Shown in pieces: positions 44,841 through 49,630 of a DNA stretch of 49,630 nucleotides (the first letter of the stretch is position 1; every line of letters begins with the position of its first letter). The notes under the pieces are model-generated. The model was not told the DNA's origin and searched no databases. It saw only the letters and a list, made by a program, of their open reading frames with translations. Where the stretch lies: the NCBI GenBank assembly GCA_938024995.1, contig CALJDU010000005.1, positions 1 to 49,630 on the forward strand, in the 5' to 3' direction. The stretch comes from an uncultured bacterium. Its GTDB lineage: Bacteria; Myxococcota_A; Polyangia; Polyangiales; Houyiibacteriaceae. The translations under genes and the position numbers were made by a program.

Positions 44841-45845
44841 ATGAGAGATGGTGAAGACAGGGTAAGGAGAGCGCTCCGCGTGTTTGCGCGGATCAGCTCG
44901 TTGGCTCTGGCGCTGCTCACGCTCAACACGGTCGCGCTTCCGGTCGCGTCGGCAAATGACATCGAGGACTTTGAGCGCGCCCGGCTCGCCTACGGCACGC
45001 ATGACTACGCGCGCGCGATCGCAATCTTGGAAGCGCTGGTCGGCGGTTCTGTTCCGCGCGTTCAGAACGAGGCGCTGGTCCTCGAGTCGCGGAAGTACCT
45101 CGCGGCGAGCTACCTCTTCATGGATCGCCAGGAGGACGCCGAGACGCAGTTCACGCTCTTGGTCCGTGCCGACGAGTCCTACGTTCTCGACCCGGTCGGT
45201 TTCCCGCAAGCGGTGCTCGAGGTGTTCGCGCGCGTGCGAGAACGCGTTCGCGACGAACGAGAACGTGAGGCGCGGCTCGCGGCGGAACAGGAAGAGGCGC
45301 GGCGCCGCGAGATGCTCGATCGTTTGCTCGCGCAAGAGAACCGCTTGCGTCGTCTCCGCGAGCTCGCGTCACAAGAGACCGTCGCGAAAGAAAACTCGCG
45401 CGCGCTCGCGATGATCCCGTTCGGCGTGGGTCAGTTCCAAAACGATCACGATCGCCTGGGTCGCGCGTTGCTCTCCACCGAGACCGCGCTCGCGGTGGGT
45501 TCGATCGCGCTCTTTGCGTTTCACTGGAACCTGCGTCGTGAGCGATCGGACATCGCGCCGATCATCGAGGGCCAACCGCTCACCCCGACACAGATCCGTT
45601 TCGAGCGGGTCGAGCGCGCGCTTCGGATCTCCAACTGGGTGGCGGTCGGCGCGTTCTTCACGACCGCGATCGCGGGCATCATCGACGCGCAGGTTCGGTT
45701 TCGCCCCGTTATCCGGCGTTCGCGTACCCGTCCGCTTCCCGCCGACCTCCAAGGCGAGCCGGAAACGGAGACCCGTGAGGCGCGCGGCGCTGAGGTCAGC
45801 GTTTCCGTTTCTCCATTCGGCGGGGCCCTGCGCGTGACCTTCTGA
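44841..45845 (+). CDS. Secreted TPR-like protein with coiled coil and membrane segments
   Basis: 334 residues. The N-terminus MRDGEDRVRRALRVFARISSLALALLTLNTVALPVASA is a long signal peptide. A TPR-like region (DFERARLAYGTHDYARAIAILEALV, SRKYLAASYLFMDRQEDAETQF) is followed by a highly charged coiled coil (RERVRDEREREARLAAEQEE). Then come two hydrophobic segments (LLSTETALAVGSIALFAF, ISNWVAVGAFFTTAIAGIID) and a basic tail. This layout recurs beside PEGA kinases in Myxococcota, where DUF5683-like proteins occur. It begins 21 bases after the kinase gene, so the pair is probably an operon. Confidence 0.78.
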   Translation: MRDGEDRVRRALRVFARISSLALALLTLNTVALPVASANDIEDFERARLAYGTHDYARAIAILEALVGGSVPRVQNEALVLESRKYLAASYLFMDRQEDAETQFTLLVRADESYVLDPVGFPQAVLEVFARVRERVRDEREREARLAAEQEEARRREMLDRLLAQENRLRRLRELASQETVAKENSRALAMIPFGVGQFQNDHDRLGRALLSTETALAVGSIALFAFHWNLRRERSDIAPIIEGQPLTPTQIRFERVERALRISNWVAVGAFFTTAIAGIIDAQVRFRPVIRRSRTRPLPADLQGEPETETREARGAEVSVSVSPFGGALRVTF

Positions 45846-45949
45846 GCTTGATTCGCTGGGACCTCCAACGCCGGGGTCTGGGATCGCCCGTGATTCCCAG
45901 TAGATCCAAGTCCGCGAAACTACGATCTGAATTCTGCCTTGCGCGCGAC

Positions 45950-45977
45950 TTGACAGGCCACGCTTCGCGCGTATTCT
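45950..45977 (+). promoter_or_regulatory. Sigma70-type promoter of the str operon
   Basis: A perfect -35 TTGACA (45950-45955), 16-base spacer, and -10 TATTCT (45972-45977, four of six consensus positions). Transcription would start near 45984, giving a ~135-base leader before rpsL. Confidence 0.8.
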
Positions 45978-45983
45978 TCGCGT

Positions 45984-46019
45984 CCCCTTCCCCAGGGGTC
46001 CCATTTTTGTGGGGTTTTT
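45984..46019 (+). promoter_or_regulatory. Structured rpsL leader with alternative hairpins and a T5 tract
   Basis: At the expected transcript start, CCCC (45984-45987) can pair with GGGG (45995-45998). CCCCA (45990-45994) or CCCA (46000-46003) can instead pair with TGGGG (46010-46014), which is followed by TTTTT (46015-46019). The competing pairings before a T tract look like an attenuator in the str operon leader. The stems are only 4-5 bp, so the claim is tentative. Confidence 0.4.
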
Positions 46020-46119
46020 GAAGTTTTGCGCGGGTTCCAACGGATCTGCGCTGCTCACAAAGCCTTTTCGCGCACAGAGCCTTTCCGCGACAGCGCAAGA
46101 TTGACTAGAGAACGAACGA

Positions 46120-46999
<880 letters not shown>

Positions 47000-47010
47000 G
47001 ACCTACGATC

Positions 47011-47055
47011 GGCCACTTCACTTGATGAGGTGGTCGTTCTTCGGCTTCGGCCGAA
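47011..47055 (+). terminator. Two consecutive hairpins after rpsG
   Basis: GGCCACTTCA (47011-47020) pairs with TGAGGTGGTC (47026-47035), including G-U pairs, followed by GTTCTT. TTCGGC (47040-47045) then pairs with GCCGAA (47050-47055) around a UUCG tetraloop. They begin 11 bases after the rpsG stop and could slow or end transcription. Confidence 0.5.
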
Positions 47056-47212
47056 CCGTTCTCGCAAGATTCACATTCAGGAAGGTCCACGTGACGACAC
47101 GTGGAAACCACCCGAGCCAGGAGCTGCTCCTTTCATTTCATGACGCCCCTCCCATAGAGAGACCAACCAGGAAGACCGCCTAGCCTTTGCTGCTAGCGAC
47201 TGTTTGTTCTCG

Positions 47213-47269
47213 AAGCCCTCTCCGAATGATCCGACCCAAGGGTGGTCGAAGGCTCGGAGGGGCTTTTTT
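47213..47269 (+). terminator. Intrinsic terminator between rpsG and fusA
   Basis: AAGCCC-CTCCGA (47213-47225, one bulged base) pairs with TCGGAGGGGCTT (47254-47265), followed by six T (47264-47269). The loop contains a nested 5-bp hairpin (47232-47236 with 47244-47248). This is a strong factor-independent terminator inside the 344-base gap before fusA. Either fusA-tuf has its own promoter or the element is a regulated attenuator. Confidence 0.85.
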
Positions 47270-47343
47270 GCGTCTTGCGTTTGGTCAGCACCACTTTCTC
47301 CTCACTACGAACTCCTCGAACTCGAACTCACTGCGACTCCTCC

Positions 47344-49455
47344 GTGCCCCGCAAGTACTCACTCAACCACACTCGGAACATCGGGATCATGGCGCACATT
47401 GATGCGGGCAAGACCACGACGACCGAGCGGATCCTGTTTTACACAGGGGTGAACTACAAGATCGGCGAGGTCCACGACGGCGCAGCGACCATGGACTACA
47501 TGGAGCAGGAGCAGGAGCGCGGCATCACGATTACGTCCGCCGCGACGACCTGTTTTTGGAAGCCGGCGACCGGTCTCTTCGCGGACCAACAGTTCCGCAT
47601 CAACATCATCGACACGCCGGGTCACGTCGACTTCACGATCGAGGTCGAGCGCTCCCTTCGGGTGCTCGATGGTGCGGTCGCGGTTTTCGATGGCAAAGAG
47701 GGCGTGGAGCCGCAGTCGGAAACGGTCTGGCGCCAGGCCGAGCGCTACAACGTTCCGCGCATCTGCTTCATCAACAAGATGGACAAGCAAGGCGCCGACT
47801 TTCCGCGCGCGCTCAAGTCGATCAAGGAGCGCCTCGGCGCGCCTGCGCTCGCGGTGCAGATCCCGTTGGGTTCCGAAGGGGAGCACCAAGGCGTCATCGA
47901 TCTCGTCAAGATGAAGGCGATGCGTTTTCAGTCCGAGAACCTCGGCGCTGAGTGGGACGAGATCGACATCCCGGCGGAGTTCGCCGACGAAGCGAATGAG
48001 GCGCGCGAGTTGTTGATCGAGCGCGTCGCCGAGCTCGACGAGGCGCTGGAAGAACGCTTCCTCGAGGACGACACGAACTTCAGCGAAGAAGAGATCCTCG
48101 CTGCCCTCCGCAAGGGGACGCTGGACCAGAAGGTCGTGCCGGTCCTCTGTGGTTCCGCGTTCAAGAACAAGGGCGTGCAGCAGCTCCTCGACGCTGTGAC
48201 CAACCTCTTGCCGTCGCCGCTCGACATCCCGCCGACCGAGGGCGAGAAGGTCAACAAGCCCGACGTGAAGTTGCTCCGCAAGGCGGACGACAGCGAGCCC
48301 TTCGCGGGCCTCGCGTTCAAGATCATCAACGACCAGTTTGGTCAGCTCACCTTCATCCGGATCTACTCCGGCACGTTGAGCAACCGCGACTCGGTGCTCA
48401 ATGCGACCCGCGGCAAGAAGGCGCGCGTCGGTCGCTTGCTGCTCATGCACGCGAACAACCGGGAAGAGATCAACGAAGCGTACGCGGGTAGCATCGTCGC
48501 GGCTGTGGGTCTCGGCGACGTCGTCACGGGCGACACGCTCTGTTCACCCAAGGCGCCCATTCTGCTTGAGCGTCTCAGCATCCCGAAGCCGGTGATCAGC
48601 GTCGCGATCGAGCCGCGCACGGTCGTGGACCAAAAGAAGATGGGCGAGGCGCTCGCCAAGCTCCAGAAGGAAGACCCTTCCTTCCGCGCACACACCGACG
48701 ACGAGACCGGCCAGACGATCATCAGCGGCATGGGCGAGCTCCACTTGGAGATCATCGTCGACCGCTTGAAGCGCGAGTTCAAAGTCGAGTGCAAGGTGGG
48801 CGCGCCCCAGGTCGCGTACCGCGAAACCGTTCGTGACACGGTCAAGGCTGAGGGCAAGGTCGCGAAGCAGACCGGCGGCCGCGGCATGTTCGGCCACGTC
48901 TGGATCAATCTCGGCCCGAGCGAACCAGGCGAAGGCCTCGTCTTCGAGAACAAGATCGTCGGCGGCACCATCCCGAAGGAGTTCATCCCTTCAGTGGAAA
49001 AGGGCATCGCGGACGCCATGACGCGAGGGGTCCTCGCGGGCTATCCGGTCATCGATATCAAGGTTCAGCTCGTCGACGGCAGCTTCCACGACGTCGACTC
49101 CAGCCCGGCTGCATTCGAGATCGCGGGCTCCCTCGCGTTCCAGAATGGAGCCGAGGCAGCCGGAATTCATCTCCTTGAACCGCTCATGGATGTTGAAGTT
49201 CGGACGCCTGAGGAGTACATGGGCGACGTCATCGGTGATCTCAACTCTCGGCGCGGAAACATGTCGGGAATGGATGCGGTCGCCAACATGCAGATCATCA
49301 CGGCGGTGGTGCCGTTGTCCGAGATGTTCGGATACGCCACCGACTTGAGAAGTAAGACGAAGGGACGCGCGGTCCCCTCGATGCAGTTCAAAGAATACGC
49401 CGCGGTACCCACAACAATTTCGGATGTCATCGTCGCCAAACAAATGGGCGTCTGA
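47344..49455 (+). CDS. fusA: Translation elongation factor G
   Basis: 703 residues from GTG 47344 (family start MPRKYSL-like, here [20 protein letters not shown]); a longer in-frame extension upstream runs through the terminator and is not credible. GTPase motifs: [13 protein letters not shown] (P-loop), [12 protein letters not shown] (switch I), DTPGHVDF and [10 protein letters not shown]. Domain IV/V elements such as [15 protein letters not shown] and RRGNMSGMD are present. It drives translocation of tRNA and mRNA on the ribosome. It is followed 28 bases later by tuf. No strong Shine-Dalgarno sequence is seen before the GTG. Confidence 0.97.
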   Translation: MPRKYSLNHTRNIGIMAHIDAGKTTTTERILFYTGVNYKIGEVHDGAATMDYMEQEQERGITITSAATTCFWKPATGLFADQQFRINIIDTPGHVDFTIEVERSLRVLDGAVAVFDGKEGVEPQSETVWRQAERYNVPRICFINKMDKQGADFPRALKSIKERLGAPALAVQIPLGSEGEHQGVIDLVKMKAMRFQSENLGAEWDEIDIPAEFADEANEARELLIERVAELDEALEERFLEDDTNFSEEEILAALRKGTLDQKVVPVLCGSAFKNKGVQQLLDAVTNLLPSPLDIPPTEGEKVNKPDVKLLRKADDSEPFAGLAFKIINDQFGQLTFIRIYSGTLSNRDSVLNATRGKKARVGRLLLMHANNREEINEAYAGSIVAAVGLGDVVTGDTLCSPKAPILLERLSIPKPVISVAIEPRTVVDQKKMGEALAKLQKEDPSFRAHTDDETGQTIISGMGELHLEIIVDRLKREFKVECKVGAPQVAYRETVRDTVKAEGKVAKQTGGRGMFGHVWINLGPSEPGEGLVFENKIVGGTIPKEFIPSVEKGIADAMTRGVLAGYPVIDIKVQLVDGSFHDVDSSPAAFEIAGSLAFQNGAEAAGIHLLEPLMDVEVRTPEEYMGDVIGDLNSRRGNMSGMDAVANMQIITAVVPLSEMFGYATDLRSKTKGRAVPSMQFKEYAAVPTTISDVIVAKQMGV

Positions 49456-49483
49456 TCGCGTTCTCTCTTAGGAGCAAAGCAAC

Positions 49484-49630
49484 ATGGGCAAAGAAAAGTT
49501 CGTACGCACCAAGCCACACGTGAACGTTGGGACCATCGGTCACATCGATCACGGCAAGACCACGCTCACGGCCGCGATCACCAAGGTGATGTCGGATACC
49601 TGGGGCGGCGACGTGATCTCGTATCACGAC
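49484..49630 (+). CDS. tuf: Translation elongation factor Tu (5' part, cut by window end)
   Basis: 49 codons are visible: [16 protein letters not shown], then the P-loop [20 protein letters not shown] and the start of the switch I region (SYHD). AGGAG lies ten bases before the ATG. EF-Tu delivers aminoacyl-tRNA to the ribosome; last visible gene of the str operon. Confidence 0.97.
   Translation, partial: MGKEKFVRTKPHVNVGTIGHIDHGKTTLTAAITKVMSDTWGGDVISYHD

Noticed and set aside
43539..45335. 598-residue minus-strand frame, and ENAAS repeats read as pentapeptide-like on the opposite strand
   Set aside because: Antisense to the kinase and the TPR-like gene; the Arg/Ser repeats are just the complement of the 15-bp linker repeat.
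47242..47343. N-terminal extension of EF-G
   Set aside because: The extension would be encoded by the terminator hairpin and T run, and EF-G proteins start at the PRKYSL block.

Overview
This is a high-GC (about two thirds G+C) chromosomal segment. Its gene content points to a Myxococcota (deltaproteobacterial) bacterium of the Polyangia/Sandaracinus type. The evidence is a MYXO-CTERM-like C-terminal sorting tail, MopE-like Asp/Cys motifs, many small lipoproteins with Asp/Ala/Gly/Thr repeat linkers after the lipobox, a WGR/TIGR02996-like/leucine-rich protein, a PEGA-type Ser/Thr kinase, and a sigma54 activator with a non-standard sensor. The family-level placement is inference; no rRNA or tRNA gene was seen.

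Layout. 1-10 kb: the end of an unidentified gene, an acetate kinase fused to a PduL-type phosphotransacylase, a hydrolase lipoprotein plus a YchJ-like protein, a secreted CAVG-motif protein, ribosomal protein L31, and a minus-strand operon (DM13 lipoprotein, beta-barrel, UbiA prenyltransferase, MopE-motif lipoprotein). 9.6-17 kb: two translationally coupled giant DUF3857/transglutaminase-like paralogues, the first with an intact catalytic triad and the second without. 17-25 kb: citrate synthase, a DUF924 protein, a chimera built from pieces of RNA polymerase beta, beta' and two alpha C-terminal domains, an esterase/GloA pair, and an RRM RNA-binding protein that apparently starts at an ATT codon. 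25-31 kb: an MCE/MlaD lipoprotein divergent from an operon of Cys-rich lipoproteins, a copper-monooxygenase-like lipoprotein, and a HerA-like ATPase. 31-38 kb: a long minus-strand series containing two paralogous lipoproteins (one frameshifted at a G6 tract), a WGR/LRR protein, a YIP1 protein, a cyclic-nucleotide-binding protein, a sigma54 activator and a lower-GC membrane protein. 38-46 kb: a Cys-rich MYXO-CTERM surface protein overlapping an OmpA/TSP3 protein, a PEGA Ser/Thr kinase and a secreted TPR-like protein. 46-49.6 kb: the str operon rpsL-rpsG-fusA-tuf (tuf cut by the window end), with a consensus promoter, a structured leader and an intrinsic terminator between rpsG and fusA.

The strongest candidate for something undescribed is the gene at 19348-22113. 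It joins the C-terminal part of RNA polymerase beta, the N-terminal half of beta' (zinc ribbon intact) and two alpha CTDs into one polypeptide. The universal catalytic NADFDGD loop and the beta GDKxAGRHGNKG loop are both destroyed, while most DNA-contact residues of the alpha CTDs remain. It looks like a domesticated, catalytically dead RNA polymerase mimic. Other notable items are the AckA-PduL fusion, the ATT-start RRM gene, the active/dead transglutaminase pair, and a three-half-site CTCCAAA array in a divergent promoter region.
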